Below the pieces are notes generated by a model. That model saw only the letters and a program-made list of their open reading frames with translations. It did not search any database and was not told the origin of the DNA. A stretch of DNA of 64,000 nucleotides from Yinghuangia elevatio (GTDB taxonomy: Bacteria > Actinomycetota > Actinomycetes > Streptomycetales > Streptomycetaceae). The stretch is taken from the NCBI RefSeq assembly GCF_040649515.1, contig NZ_JBEZFP010000009.1:1-64000 (forward strand), written 5' to 3'. The position numbers and the translations under genes are program-made. Below are positions 50,385 to 60,086 of this stretch, one piece after another. Position 1 is the first letter of the stretch. Each line of letters begins with the position of its first letter.

Positions 50385-51986
50385 TCAGTGGTCCGCGTGG
50401 TCGTCGTCTTCCGCGAGCCGGGATCCGCGGAGCATGAACCACGCGGCGACGGCGGCGGCGACGAGGACGGCCGCGCCCGCGCCCGCGGCTATGCGCAGGC
50501 CGTCGAGGAACGCGTCCTGCGCCGAGGCGGCCAGCGCGGTGCCCAGCGGGTCCGGCAGGGCGCCGGCCGCGTCGACCGCGCCGGCAAAGGAGTCGTTCGC
50601 CGCGTGCGCGGCCGAGCCGTCGACGCCGGACGGCACGGTGAGGTGCCCGCGGTAGACGCCGGTGATCACCGAGCCGAGCAGCGCGATGCCGAGTGCCGCG
50701 CCGAGTTCGTACGCGGTCTCCGAGATCGCCGACGCCGCGCCCGCGTTCTCCTTCGGCGCGCTGGACATGATCAGGTCGGCGGTCACGGTGAACGACAGCC
50801 CCGCGCCCAGGCCGACGAACAGCAGCGCGGTACCGACGAGCGCATAGTGCGAGCCGTCGTCCAGCGCCACGAGCGCGCCCAGTGCCAGGCCCACCGCCGC
50901 GAGACCCGTGGAGACCACGAGGCGCGGCGACAGGCGGCGGGCGATCAGCCCGGCCACGACGCCGGTGAAGACGGCGCCGACGGTCGCGGGCAGTTCGGCC
51001 AGACCGGCCTTGAGCGGGCTGAGGCCCTGCACGAGCTGGAAGTACTGCGACAGGAAGAACACCACGCCCGACAGCCCGAAGACGGTGAGCAGGTCGGCCA
51101 GCACCGCACCGGAGAAGTTGCGGTTGCGGAACAGCCGCATGTCCAGCAGCGGCACCGGTAGCGAGAACTGGCGACGGGTGAACCAAACGAGCGCGGCCAC
51201 CCCGAGGACGCCGGACGCCACCGCCTCCCAGTGCGGGCCGTACGCGGCCGTCTCCTTGACCGCGTACACGACGGCGATCATGCCGACCAGCGACAACAGC
51301 GCGCTGGGGACGTCCCACGGACCCGGGTTCGGGTTACGGGACTCCGGCAGCACCCTGACGCCGACGACGATCAGCAGAGCCATCACCGGCAGGTTGATCA
51401 TGAAGACCGAGCCCCACCAGAAGTGTTCCAGGAGCAGCCCGCCGACCACCGGGCCGACCGCGGCACCGGCCATCGACATCGCACCCCAGATGCCGATCGC
51501 GAAGCTGCGCTCACGCGGGTCGGGGAACAGGTTGCGGATCAGGGCCAATGTCGACGGCATGAGCGTCGCACCCGCGACACCCATCGCCGCGCGGGCGGCG
51601 ATCAGCGCCTCGGCGGACGGAGCGTACGCCGCGACCAGCGACAGCAGGCCGAACGCCGCCGAGCCCCACAGCAGCAGCCGCTTGCGGCCCAGCCGGTCGC
51701 CGAGTGTGCCCATGGACACCAGCAGACCCGCGATGACGAACGAGTACGCGTCCCCGATCCACAGCAACTGCGAGCCGGACGGCTGGAGATCCGCGCTGAG
51801 GAACGGCACGGCCAGCCCCAGCACGGTCGCGTCGATCGCGACGAGCAGTACGGCCAGCGTCAGCACGGTCAGGGCGAGCCAGCGGCCCGGGTGCGCGCCC
51901 TCGCCCTCGGCGTGGCCGGAGGATGCGGTCTTGCCCGGAGGGCCGGCGGGTGAGTGCGTTGTGGTGTCGGCGGGTGAGTGGTTCAC
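50385..51986 (-). CDS. MFS drug exporter, DHA2 (EmrB/QacA) type
   Basis: A 533-aa proton-coupled multidrug exporter with 14 predicted transmembrane helices. Motif A-like GTLGDRLGRKRLLLWG (after helix 2), VAIDATVLGLAVPF for helix 1 and GVAGATLMPSTLALI for the motif-C region are typical. A hydrophilic N-terminal segment (about 30 aa) precedes helix 1. The substrate is unknown. A TetR gene lies 310 bp upstream on the same strand and may regulate it. The sister MFS at 54079 shares most motifs. Confidence 0.85.
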   Translation of the reverse strand: MNHSPADTTTHSPAGPPGKTASSGHAEGEGAHPGRWLALTVLTLAVLLVAIDATVLGLAVPFLSADLQPSGSQLLWIGDAYSFVIAGLLVSMGTLGDRLGRKRLLLWGSAAFGLLSLVAAYAPSAEALIAARAAMGVAGATLMPSTLALIRNLFPDPRERSFAIGIWGAMSMAGAAVGPVVGGLLLEHFWWGSVFMINLPVMALLIVVGVRVLPESRNPNPGPWDVPSALLSLVGMIAVVYAVKETAAYGPHWEAVASGVLGVAALVWFTRRQFSLPVPLLDMRLFRNRNFSGAVLADLLTVFGLSGVVFFLSQYFQLVQGLSPLKAGLAELPATVGAVFTGVVAGLIARRLSPRLVVSTGLAAVGLALGALVALDDGSHYALVGTALLFVGLGAGLSFTVTADLIMSSAPKENAGAASAISETAYELGAALGIALLGSVITGVYRGHLTVPSGVDGSAAHAANDSFAGAVDAAGALPDPLGTALAASAQDAFLDGLRIAAGAGAAVLVAAAVAAWFMLRGSRLAEDDDHADH

Positions 51987-52296
51987 GGGAAGTCCCAGGT
52001 CAGGGTGGGGCAGGTAGGGGAGAAGCAGCGGAAAGTGGGCGGCGGAAAGGAGGGAGGCGTCGCAGGGACGAATTCACGGGGCGTGGGACGGAGAGGTGTC
52101 GCGATCAGACACCCCGCAGGTGGTCGGACCGGGCGGGATCGGGTGCACGGGCGGGCCGTGGGCGGCGTCGCCGAGGGCTCGGAGAGGTCCGGGCCGGCGG
52201 GCGGAGTCGCGGGGGAGGAGCAGCGAGCGGGCAGGGCGTCCGCAGAGAGTGGGTGGGAAGTGCGGGGGAGGACGGGGCCGAAGAGGTCTCCGGGAC
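51987..52296. other. Intergenic stretch of about 310 bp
   Basis: Between the MFS gene and the upstream TetR gene. Gly/Arg-rich GC-rich sequence without a credible gene. I see no copy of the TGAGACAT palindrome of the TetR promoter in it, so direct control of the MFS by that TetR is not visible. Confidence 0.35.
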
Positions 52297-52845
52297 CTAG
52301 GACTCCCGCCGCAGCACCCCGCCGAGCAGGAGCTCGACGACCACGCGCGGCGCCTCGCGCCGGGCGAGCCGCCCGTCGCGCACGGACCAGCCGGCCCCGA
52401 CGGCCAGTGAGAACGCCGCCTCGCTGATCCACTGCGCGGGCAGGTCGACGCGTACCGTTCCGGCCAATTGGCCCTCGCGTACGACCGCGGTCACGCGCCC
52501 GTCGATGCGCTCCCACGCGGCGTCGATCTCAGGGACGTCCAGCAGCGCGTTCTCGCCGTAGAGGAACCCGAGGAACTCGGCGATCGGCATCAGCTCGTCC
52601 ACCAGCCGCCGCAACGCGTCGCCCGCGTCGCCCTCTTCGATGCGGGCCGCGTCGACCGCGGCCTCCACCTGCTCCAGCGCGCGGGCCCCGAGAGCGAGGG
52701 CGAGGGCGTCGCGCCCCGGGTAGAGCCGGTGCAGGGTCGCCCGGCTGATCCCGGCCGCACGCGCGATCTCGTCCATGGAGGACGCGGGACGCCGGATCAA
52801 CTGGGTCGCGGCTTCGCGCAGGACGTGCTCGCGGTCGGTGGACAT
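52297..52845 (-). CDS. TetR-family regulator, autorepressed
   Basis: A 182-aa TetR protein. The helix-turn-helix at residues 23-48 reads SMDEIARAAGISRATLHRLY, then PGRDALALALGARALEQ. A helical sensor domain follows. TATCAT (complement of 52852-52857) ends 6 nt before the ATG at 52845, so the mRNA is leaderless; the upstream ATG at 52872 is within the operator. A perfect 8+8 palindrome covers its -35 region. Divergent from an SDR gene, with an MFS gene downstream. Confidence 0.85.
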   Translation of the reverse strand: MSTDREHVLREAATQLIRRPASSMDEIARAAGISRATLHRLYPGRDALALALGARALEQVEAAVDAARIEEGDAGDALRRLVDELMPIAEFLGFLYGENALLDVPEIDAAWERIDGRVTAVVREGQLAGTVRVDLPAQWISEAAFSLAVGAGWSVRDGRLARREAPRVVVELLLGGVLRRES

Positions 52846-52864
52846 GATCCGATGATACCTCATA

Positions 52865-52882
52865 TGAGACATGAATGTCTCA
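52865..52882. promoter_or_regulatory. TetR operator palindrome
   Basis: TGAGACAT-GA-ATGTCTCA, perfect 8-bp arms, placed over the -35 region of the TetR promoter (-10 at 52852-52857). Strong candidate autoregulatory site. Confidence 0.7.
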
Positions 52883-52965
52883 GTGGATTTCCTCCGTGCG
52901 GCCCCGCGCGGTCAACCGCCCTTCCGGAGCGCGGTCCGCGGGTGGTAGCAAGAACTTGACCAGAG

Positions 52966-52987
52966 CTAAGAAAACCGGTTTTCTCAG
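52966..52987. promoter_or_regulatory. Palindrome in the SDR promoter
   Basis: AGAAAACCGGTTTTCT (52969-52984) is a perfect 16-bp palindrome; with CT...AG flanks it spans 52966-52987 with one mismatch per arm. TTGACC (52956-52961) immediately upstream is a good -35 box, so the palindrome covers the -10 area. It differs from the TGAGACAT site, suggesting a second regulator. Confidence 0.6.
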
Positions 52988-53048
52988 GTGCTGCACGCGG
53001 TTCTCCGCGACGCACCCACGGCACAGGCGACGACGGCACGGAGGCCCG

Positions 53049-53855
53049 ATGTCCGACAACCCGACCAGCACCGCCCCCGACGCAGGCCAGGGCGCCGCGC
53101 GTGATCCGTTCGACCTGACCGGACGCGTGGCGATCGTCACCGGCGGCAGCCGCGGCATCGGCCTGGCCATCGCCAAGGGCTTCGCGGCGCGCGGCGCCAA
53201 GGTCGTGGTCGCCAGCCGCAAGGCCGACTCGTGCGACGCGGCGGTCAAGGACATCGAGGCCACGGGCGGCGAGGCCCTCGCCGTCGCCACGCACATGGGC
53301 GAACTCGACGCGCTGCAGAACCTCGTGGACCGTACGGTCGAGCGCTTCGGCGGCATCGACATCGTGGTCAACAACGCCGCGAACCCGCTCACCCTCCCGA
53401 TCGGGCAGTACACGCCCGAGGCGTGGGAGAAGTCGTTCCACGTCAACCTGCGCGGCCCGGTGTTCCTGACCCAGTACGCGCTGCCGCACCTGCGCCGCAG
53501 CACAGTCGGCGCCTCCGTCATCAACGTGATCAGCGCCGGGGTCTTCCTGCGCTCGGAGCCGACGTCGCTGTACGCCTCGGCGAAGTCCGGCCTGCTGGCG
53601 TTCACCCGCTCCGCGGCCGGCGCCCTCGCCCCCGAGAACATCCGCGTCAACGCCCTGGCCCCCGGCACCGTCGACACCGACATGGTGCGCAACAACACGC
53701 CCGAGGTCGTCGCGTCGATGGCCAAGTCGTCCCCGATGGGCCGCATGGCCGCGCCGGAGGAGATGGTCGGCCCCGCGCTGCTGCTCGCCTCGGACGCGGG
53801 CAGCTACATCACCGGCCAGGTGATCAGCCCCGACGGTGGTCTGACCGTCCACTGA
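53049..53855 (+). CDS. SDR oxidoreductase
   Basis: A 268-aa classical SDR. TGGSRGIG is at residues 31-38; the usual NNAG reads NNAA. The catalytic Ser is in NVISAG, Tyr/Lys in SLYASAKSG. R-K after strand 2 (VASRKAD) suggests NADP(H). LLLASDAGSYITGQVISPDGGLTVH ends it like FabG/short dehydrogenases of ring-type substrates. Start at 53049 has GGAGG 5 nt upstream. Strong hairpin after the stop. Confidence 0.85.
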   Translation: MSDNPTSTAPDAGQGAARDPFDLTGRVAIVTGGSRGIGLAIAKGFAARGAKVVVASRKADSCDAAVKDIEATGGEALAVATHMGELDALQNLVDRTVERFGGIDIVVNNAANPLTLPIGQYTPEAWEKSFHVNLRGPVFLTQYALPHLRRSTVGASVINVISAGVFLRSEPTSLYASAKSGLLAFTRSAAGALAPENIRVNALAPGTVDTDMVRNNTPEVVASMAKSSPMGRMAAPEEMVGPALLLASDAGSYITGQVISPDGGLTVH

Positions 53856-53870
53856 CGCGGAACACGAAAG

Positions 53871-53921
53871 GCGAAGGCCCAAAGCGAAGGCCCAAAGCGC
53901 AGCACCGAAAGCGAAGGCCCA
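53871..53921 (+). repeat. Three GCGAAGGCCCA repeats
   Basis: GCGAAGGCCCA at 53871, 53884 and 53911, between the SDR stop and its terminator. Non-coding tandem-like repeat; function unknown. Confidence 0.6.
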
Positions 53922-53942
53922 GAGCGGAATCGCGGAAAGCCG

Positions 53943-53983
53943 AGGCCGGCAAGTCCCCGCCCGATCGGGGGACTTGCCGGCCT
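53943..53983. terminator. Strong hairpin terminator
   Basis: Perfect 16-bp stem, AGGCCGGCAAGTCCCC (53943-53958) and its complement (53968-53983), 9-nt loop, between converging SDR and MFS genes. Confidence 0.8.
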
Positions 53984-54023
53984 TGGCCGGGAACGGCGTG
54001 CGGCGCGCCGTGCCCGGAAGCCC

Positions 54024-54051
54024 GAGCCCTGAACGCCGAGCCCTGAACGCC
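54024..54051 (+). repeat. 14-bp direct repeat
   Basis: GAGCCCTGAACGCC at 54024-54037 and 54038-54051, followed by a diverged third copy. Non-coding. Confidence 0.6.
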
Positions 54052-54078
54052 GAGTGCTGAGCCATGGGCAGGAACCCG

Positions 54079-55716
54079 TCAGGCGCGGGCCGTCACCGGG
54101 GCGGCGTCCGCGGCGGGGCCCGGTCCGGCGTCCTGCCCGGCGTCCGGGGAGTCGTCGTTCCCGGCGTCCGGAACCGTGCCCGCCGCGGTCGGCGGCACGT
54201 GCCGCAGGGCCACGAGAACCAGCACGGTCAGCGCCACGATGAGCGCCGTCGCCACCACCGACACCGCACCCAGGCCGCTCACGAACGCTTCGCGGGCCGG
54301 CTCCATGAGCGACCGCGCGACCGTGTCCGGCAGTTCGGCCGCCGCGGCGTGCGCCCCGGCCATCGAGTCCTCCGCGGCACTCGCCGCGTCCGCCGGCACC
54401 GACTCGGGGATCCGCCCCGACAGCTCGTCGCGGTAGACCGCGGTGCCGATGCTGCCGATCACCGCCACGCCGAACGCGATGCCGAGCTCACCGCCCGTGG
54501 AGTGCATCGCGGACGCCGAACCCGCCTTCTCCTGCGGAGCCGACCCGACCACCAGGTCGGTGGCCAGCGACATCTCCGGGCCGGTGCCGGCGTACAGCAG
54601 GATGAACCCGGTGACCAGGATCGCGAGTCCGCCCTCGTCGACCTGGGTGAGCAGCGCGTAGCCGGTCGCGGAGACGAGCATCGAGACGGTCAGCACGTAC
54701 GCGGGGCGGATCCGCCGGGTGAGCACCGGCGCGAGCATCGACGTGCCGATCAGGGCGAGCGATCCCGGCACCAGCAGCAGTCCCGATTCGAGCGGGGACA
54801 GCTCCTCGACGAGTTGCAGGTACTGCGTGATGAACAGGTACGTGCCGCCCAGCGCCGCACCGACCAGCGTGCTGGTGGCCAGGGCCGCACTGAAAGACCG
54901 GTTCGCGAACAGGCGTATGTCCAGCAGCGGGTGCTCCAGGCCGCGCTGCCGCAGCGCGAACCACACGCCCATGGCCACCCCGACGACCAGCGCGCCGACC
55001 GAGACGCCGTCCACGCCGTGTTTGGCGATCTGCTTGATGCCGTAGACGATCGGCAGGATGGCGGCCAGCGACAGCACGACGCTCACCAGGTCGAGGCGAC
55101 CGCCCTCGGGGTTGCGGTACTCCGGCAGCAGGAGTGGGCCGGCCACCAGCAGCACGCCCATGATCGGAACCGCCAGCAGGAACACCGAGCCCCACCAGAA
55201 GACCTCCAGCATCAGCCCGCCGATGACCGGGCCGAGCGCGACGCCCACCGAGAACGCCGCGGCCCAGACGCCCATCGCGAACGCCCGCTGCCGCGGATCG
55301 CGGAACAGCAGGCCGATCAGCGACAGCGTGGACGGCATGATGCTCGCGCCCGCCACCCCCAGCAGGGCACGGGCGGCGATCAGGGTCTCGGCGTTCGGCG
55401 CGTACGCCGCGAGCAGCGACGCCGCCCCGAACGCCAGCGCGCCGACCAGCAGGACCTTGCGCCTGCCGATGCGGTCGCCCAGCGTGCCCATGGTCACCAT
55501 GAAGCCCGCGATCATGAAGCTGTAGATGTCCATGATCCAGAGCATCTGGGTGCTGCTCGGATCGAGATCCGCGCTCAGTTGTGGTGCCGCGAGATAGAGC
55601 AGCGTGACGTCGAATGACAGCAGCAGCGTCGCGAGGGCCAGCACGGCCAGGCCCAGCCACGCCCGGCGGTCGGCCCGGGCCGGGACTTCGGCGCCTGCGG
55701 CGGCGGTGACATGCAT
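54079..55716 (-). CDS. MFS exporter, DHA2 (EmrB/QacA) type
   Basis: A 545-aa 14-helix exporter, paralogous to the one at 50385. LLSFDVTLLYLAAPQL is helix 1, MVTMGTLGDRIGRRKVLLVG motif A, and GVAGASIMPSTLSLI the next helix. A long acidic/Ala-rich C-terminal tail (PDAGNDDSPDAGQDAGPG) is cytoplasmic. The ATG at 55716 has AGGAGT 5 nt upstream, favoured over the distant 55959. Substrate unknown; it is divergent from the AfsR-like regulator gene, which may control it (inference). Confidence 0.85.
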   Translation of the reverse strand: MHVTAAAGAEVPARADRRAWLGLAVLALATLLLSFDVTLLYLAAPQLSADLDPSSTQMLWIMDIYSFMIAGFMVTMGTLGDRIGRRKVLLVGALAFGAASLLAAYAPNAETLIAARALLGVAGASIMPSTLSLIGLLFRDPRQRAFAMGVWAAAFSVGVALGPVIGGLMLEVFWWGSVFLLAVPIMGVLLVAGPLLLPEYRNPEGGRLDLVSVVLSLAAILPIVYGIKQIAKHGVDGVSVGALVVGVAMGVWFALRQRGLEHPLLDIRLFANRSFSAALATSTLVGAALGGTYLFITQYLQLVEELSPLESGLLLVPGSLALIGTSMLAPVLTRRIRPAYVLTVSMLVSATGYALLTQVDEGGLAILVTGFILLYAGTGPEMSLATDLVVGSAPQEKAGSASAMHSTGGELGIAFGVAVIGSIGTAVYRDELSGRIPESVPADAASAAEDSMAGAHAAAAELPDTVARSLMEPAREAFVSGLGAVSVVATALIVALTVLVLVALRHVPPTAAGTVPDAGNDDSPDAGQDAGPGPAADAAPVTARA

Positions 55717-56022
55717 GACGGACTCCTGAGGAAGACGGGGACGAGAACAGGCGGGCGGTCGCGGGGTGGTCGCGGGGCGGCCTATGGCGGCCAGGTGACG
55801 CGGACGGGGCGGGGCGGCCGGGAGGACGTGGCCGGGGGGCCGGCCGGACCGCCCGCGTTCGACCGACAACCGCACACTGCCGAGAGGGGCTTCGGATCCG
55901 CTTACGGTCGGCTTCGGGTCGGCTGCCGTGGTTCGGAGGCAAAGCGCCTCCGGCGGCATTCCCGCAGGTCACCCCGCGCATAACGGGCGGCGTCGGCGGT
56001 GCCGGTGCATTACCGTGACGGG
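55717..56022. other. Divergent intergenic region, MFS/AfsR-like, 306 bp
   Basis: No gene supported. The right end has TACCGT (56011-56016), 6 nt before the ATG at 56023, the probable leaderless-type -10 box of the regulator. The rest is G-rich with no obvious repeat. Confidence 0.4.
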
Positions 56023-59000
56023 ATGCGCTTCGGAGTCCTGGGTCCGCTGGAGGTGTGGACCGCCGACGGGAGGCCGGTGCGGGTCCCCGAGTTGAAGGTG
56101 CGTACGCTCCTCGCCGCCCTCCTCGCCGAGCGCGGCCGGGCCGTCTCCGCCGACGCGCTCGTGGACCACTTGTGGGGCGACGCCCTCCCGGCCAACCCCG
56201 CCAACGCGCTGCAGGCCAAGGTCTCCCAGTTGCGCCGCGCCCTCGACGAGGCGAACCCCGGAGCGCGCGACCTCGTCGTCTCGCGGCGTCCCGGCTACCT
56301 GCTGGCCGCGGACGAAGGCCCTTCCGGCGGCGCACGTCCCGGCGGCACACATCCGGACGGCACACGTCCCGGCGACGACCCCCCAGGGGATCCGGACACC
56401 GCCACCCTCGACGCCGACGCCTTCGCGGCCCTCGTCGCCCGCGCCCGCGACACGGACGACCCACGCACGCGCGCGGCCCTGCTCACCGACGCCCTCGCCC
56501 TGTGGCGCGGCAGCGCCCTCGCGGACTTCGGCGACCTGCCCTTCGCCCGCGCCTGGGCCGACCGCCTCGAAGAGGAGCGCCTCACCGCGCTGGAGGAACG
56601 CGCCGAAGCCCGGCTCGAACTCGGCGAACACCGCCTACTGGTCGCGGAACTGGCCGCCCTGACCGCCCGCCACCCGCTGCGCGAACGCCTGCACGCCGCA
56701 CACCTGCGGGCCCTCTACGGCTCCGGACGCCAGAGCGAGGCCCTCGACGGCTTCCGCGAACTCCGCGACCGCCTGGCCGACGAGCTCGGCGTCGACCCCG
56801 GACCCGAACTCCTCGCCCTGCACCAGGCGATCCTGGAGCAGGACCCCGCACTCGACCCGCCGCAGGCCGCCGACCGGCCGCCGCGCCGCCGGAGCAATCT
56901 GCCGACCGCACTGACCACCCTCGTCGGCCGCGACCAGGCCGTCGAGGAGGTCGCCGGACTCCTTGCGACCGGCCGCCTGGTGACCCTCACCGGCCCCGCC
57001 GGAGTGGGCAAGACCCGCCTCGCGCTGGCGAGCGCCGCCCAGGGCTCGCCCGAGGCGTTCCCCGACGGTGTCTGGCTCGTCGAACTCGCCGGCCGGCTCC
57101 CGTCGACCGAGTGTCTCTGCGACGTCTCCGACATCGCCGACGTGATCGCGACCGCGCTCGACCTGCGCGACGACCTGCGGGAGGACATCAAGGGCGCCAT
57201 GGGACGCAGCTCCGTGTCCGTGGTCGAACGCCTGGCCACCGCGCTGCGCGGCCGGGAACTGCTGCTCGTCCTCGACAACTGCGAGCACGTGATCCAGCCG
57301 GCCGCCGAGGTCGTCGCGGCGCTGCTGCGCACTTCTCCGGGATTGACGGTGCTGGCGACCAGTCAGGAACCGCTGGCCGTACCGGGGGAGGTGCAGTGGC
57401 CGGTCCCGCCGCTGAGCCTGCCGCCGGCACCGGCACCACCCTCGCCCGACCGAGATGGCGCGACGACCCGGACATCTACGACATTCAGAACAGCCGGGAC
57501 TACCGCGACGGCGTGGACCGCGCTCGGCGGCCCGGCCTCCGAGACCGACCTGCGGGCGATGGCCGAGGCCGGCGCCGTACGCCTGTTCCTCGACCGCGCC
57601 GCCGCCGCGGCCCCCGGCTTCACCCTCGACGCCGACACCGCACCGGCCGTCGCCACCGTCGTCCGGCGCCTGGACGGCATCCCGCTCGCCCTCGAACTCG
57701 CCGCGACCCGGGTCCGCGCGCTCGGCGTCCACGAGTTGGCGGACCGCCTCGACGACCGTTTCCGCGTACTCGGGACCGGGCAACGCGGCGGACCCGCGCG
57801 TCAGCAGACCCTCCGTGCCGCCATCGACTGGAGCTGGGACCTGCTCGGCGAGACCGAACGCGCGGTGCTGCGCCGCCTCGCCGTGCACGCCGACGGCTGC
57901 ACCTTGGACTCCGCCGAAGCGGTGTGCGCGGCCGGGGACGTGCTGTCGGCGGACGTCGCCGACGTCCTCGCCCGGCTCGTGGACCGGTCGCTCGTCGCCG
58001 TCGCGCACCACGGCACCGGGAGACCCCGCTACCGCCTGTTGGAGTCCGTCGCCGAGTACTGCCTCGAACGCCTGCGCGAGGCAGACGAGTTCGCGGCGGC
58101 CGCGGAACGCCACCACCACTACTTCGCCGACCTCGCGGTGCGTGCCGAACCGCACCTCCGCGGCCCCGGGCAACGCCGCTGGCTCGGACTCCTCGAAGCC
58201 GAGAACGCCAACCTGCGGCGCGCCGTCGAACACGCGGCCGCCCACGGCGACGCGGCGAGCGCGCTGCGCCTGGCGACCGCCGCCACCTGGTCGTGGTACG
58301 TCAGAGGCCGCTCACGCGAGGCATGCCGAGTCCTGGACACGGCCCTCGCGGCGGCGGGCGAGGCGCCCGCGGTGCTGCGTACGCGCGCGATCGTCCTGCG
58401 CGCGGCCGTCGGCATGGCCGCCGATGTCGACGCGGGTGGCCTCGGTACGGCCAAGGACGCGCTCGCGGAGTTCGACCCCGAGACGACGGACGCGGAGGGC
58501 ACACGCGACCTCGCGTACGCCGAACTGCTGCTGGCCACCGCGTTCTGGTGGTACGGCGATTCGAGCGACAGCCGGGCCATCTGCGCCCGCGCCCTCACGA
58601 CCCTGCGCGCGCTCGGCGACCAGTGGGGAATCGCCGCCGCGCTGAGCCTGACCGCGTACGGGACGCAGGTCGACGGCGACCTCGTCGCCTGTCGCCGCTA
58701 TGCGGAGGAGAGCCACCGGCTGTTCACGCGCCTGGGCGACCGCTGGGGCGTCCTGCGCGCGGGCGACACCCTCGGCACGCTCGCCGAGGTCCGCGGCGAA
58801 TACGCGCAGGCCGCGGCCATCGCGCGCGACGGGCTCCGCATCGCGGAGGAACTGGGGCTGTGGGCCGAGTACTCCGGACGCCTGGCCCTCCTCGGCCGGT
58901 ACGCGATGCTCGGCGGCGACTTCGCCGACGCCGACGCGTTCCACGAGCGCGCGCTGCGCATCGCCCACGACCTGGACGACGAGGCGGCGGCGATGTTCGC

Positions 59001-59466
59001 CGAGATGGGCCTCGCCTTGGCCGCGCGCCGCCAGGGCCGGTACGACGACGCCGAACGCATGCTGCTGCCGTGGCTCGACTGGTCGCGTACCAACGACGGC
59101 CCTCCGGGAGTCGCCATCACCGTGGCGGAGCTCGGATTCATCGCCGAACTACGGGGCGACGCCGAGGCGGCGGAGAGGTACCACCGCGAAGGCCTCGCGG
59201 CGGCCCGCCGGGTCGGTGACCCGCGCATGATCGCCCTTGCCTACGAGGGACTCGCGGGGGCGGCCGTGCTGGCCGGCGACGCGGCACGGGGAGCGGCCCT
59301 GCTCGGCGCCGCGCACCGGGCCCGTGCCTCGACCGGCCATCCGCTGGCGTCCGCCGAGCGCACGGATGTCGACCGCATCGAGTCGGCGGCCCGCAAGAGG
59401 CTGGGCGACGAGGCGTACGCGGCCGCGTACGGAAGCGGGAACGAGACCGAGCACGCGGCACCCTGA
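56023..59466 (+). CDS. AfsR/SARP-like transcriptional regulator with NB-ARC and TPR
   Basis: A 1147-aa regulator. Residues 1-95 form an OmpR-type winged helix (FGVLGPLEVW, LLAALLAERGRAVSADALVDHLWG, SRRPGYLL); 130-280 the BTAD helical domain (RLEEERLTALEERAEARLELGEH); about 300-620 an NB-ARC ATPase with Walker A GPAGVGKT at 324-331 and Walker B ELLLVLDNCEH; the C-terminal half is TPR-like helical repeats. This matches the AfsR/AcyB2 class, which activates transcription of secondary-metabolite or stress genes. No biosynthetic cluster is visible in the window, so the target is unknown. The start is fixed by the TACCGT box. Confidence 0.87.
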   Translation: MRFGVLGPLEVWTADGRPVRVPELKVRTLLAALLAERGRAVSADALVDHLWGDALPANPANALQAKVSQLRRALDEANPGARDLVVSRRPGYLLAADEGPSGGARPGGTHPDGTRPGDDPPGDPDTATLDADAFAALVARARDTDDPRTRAALLTDALALWRGSALADFGDLPFARAWADRLEEERLTALEERAEARLELGEHRLLVAELAALTARHPLRERLHAAHLRALYGSGRQSEALDGFRELRDRLADELGVDPGPELLALHQAILEQDPALDPPQAADRPPRRRSNLPTALTTLVGRDQAVEEVAGLLATGRLVTLTGPAGVGKTRLALASAAQGSPEAFPDGVWLVELAGRLPSTECLCDVSDIADVIATALDLRDDLREDIKGAMGRSSVSVVERLATALRGRELLLVLDNCEHVIQPAAEVVAALLRTSPGLTVLATSQEPLAVPGEVQWPVPPLSLPPAPAPPSPDRDGATTRTSTTFRTAGTTATAWTALGGPASETDLRAMAEAGAVRLFLDRAAAAAPGFTLDADTAPAVATVVRRLDGIPLALELAATRVRALGVHELADRLDDRFRVLGTGQRGGPARQQTLRAAIDWSWDLLGETERAVLRRLAVHADGCTLDSAEAVCAAGDVLSADVADVLARLVDRSLVAVAHHGTGRPRYRLLESVAEYCLERLREADEFAAAAERHHHYFADLAVRAEPHLRGPGQRRWLGLLEAENANLRRAVEHAAAHGDAASALRLATAATWSWYVRGRSREACRVLDTALAAAGEAPAVLRTRAIVLRAAVGMAADVDAGGLGTAKDALAEFDPETTDAEGTRDLAYAELLLATAFWWYGDSSDSRAICARALTTLRALGDQWGIAAALSLTAYGTQVDGDLVACRRYAEESHRLFTRLGDRWGVLRAGDTLGTLAEVRGEYAQAAAIARDGLRIAEELGLWAEYSGRLALLGRYAMLGGDFADADAFHERALRIAHDLDDEAAAMFAEMGLALAARRQGRYDDAERMLLPWLDWSRTNDGPPGVAITVAELGFIAELRGDAEAAERYHREGLAAARRVGDPRMIALAYEGLAGAAVLAGDAARGAALLGAAHRARASTGHPLASAERTDVDRIESAARKRLGDEAYAAAYGSGNETEHAAP

Positions 59467-59505
59467 CCGCTACGCGTGCGTGTCGCGAGGCCCACGTGTG
59501 GTGCG

Positions 59506-60075
59506 CTACGCGCCGGTGGTGCCGTCCACGCCTTCGCGGAGGAAGTCGGCGTGGCCGTTGTGGCGGGCGTACTCGTGGATCATGTGCAGCATCACGAAGC
59601 GCAGCGAGACGTCCTGGCCCCAGCGCGCCTGATGGCCCGTCACGTCCAGCGACTCCGCGGCGGCTTCGATGCGGCGCGCGTGCGCGACCTCGGTCTGCCA
59701 CGCGTCGAACGCTTCCTCGCGGGTCGACGCGGAGGCGTCGTACGCGACCTGGAAGTCATTCTCGGCGGACCAGCGCAGCGGGATGTCCTCGCCGTTGACG
59801 ACCCGCCGGAACCAGGTGCGCTCGACCTCGGCCATGTGCCGGACCAACGACAGCAGGGTCAGCGTCGACGGCGGCATCGAGCGCTTGCGCAACTCCTCGG
59901 TGCCGAGCCCGTCGCACTTCCACGCGAGCGTCGCGCGGTGGTAGTCGAGGTACGCCCGCAGCGTCTCGCGCTCGCCGCCCAGATACGGCGGGTCGATGCG
60001 CCGCGTGGGTACGCCGGCCGTCCCGTCCGCGTTCTCGCCCGCGTTTCCGTCCGTGCTCGCGTCGGCAGTGCTCAT
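59506..60075 (-). CDS. DinB-family (DUF664) protein
   Basis: A 189-aa DinB-like four-helix bundle. HMAEVERTWFRRVV and MLHMIHEYARHNGHADFLRE carry the three metal-ligand His positions (HMAEVER, HMIHEYARH), typical of the mycothiol-dependent DUF664/DinB S-transferase group. N-terminal about 25 residues are a disordered Gly/Ala/Asp lead. The stop of the thioesterase gene lies only 12 nt upstream, so the two are cotranscribed. Substrate unknown; these enzymes conjugate or detoxify electrophiles. Confidence 0.82.
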   Translation of the reverse strand: MSTADASTDGNAGENADGTAGVPTRRIDPPYLGGERETLRAYLDYHRATLAWKCDGLGTEELRKRSMPPSTLTLLSLVRHMAEVERTWFRRVVNGEDIPLRWSAENDFQVAYDASASTREEAFDAWQTEVAHARRIEAAAESLDVTGHQARWGQDVSLRFVMLHMIHEYARHNGHADFLREGVDGTTGA

Positions 60076-60086
60076 GGCCCCCGACT

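Noticed and set aside
50385..59466. A secondary-metabolite cluster around the AfsR-like regulator and exporters
   Set aside because: No polyketide, peptide or terpene synthase and no tailoring genes are within reach; exporters and a regulator alone are not enough.
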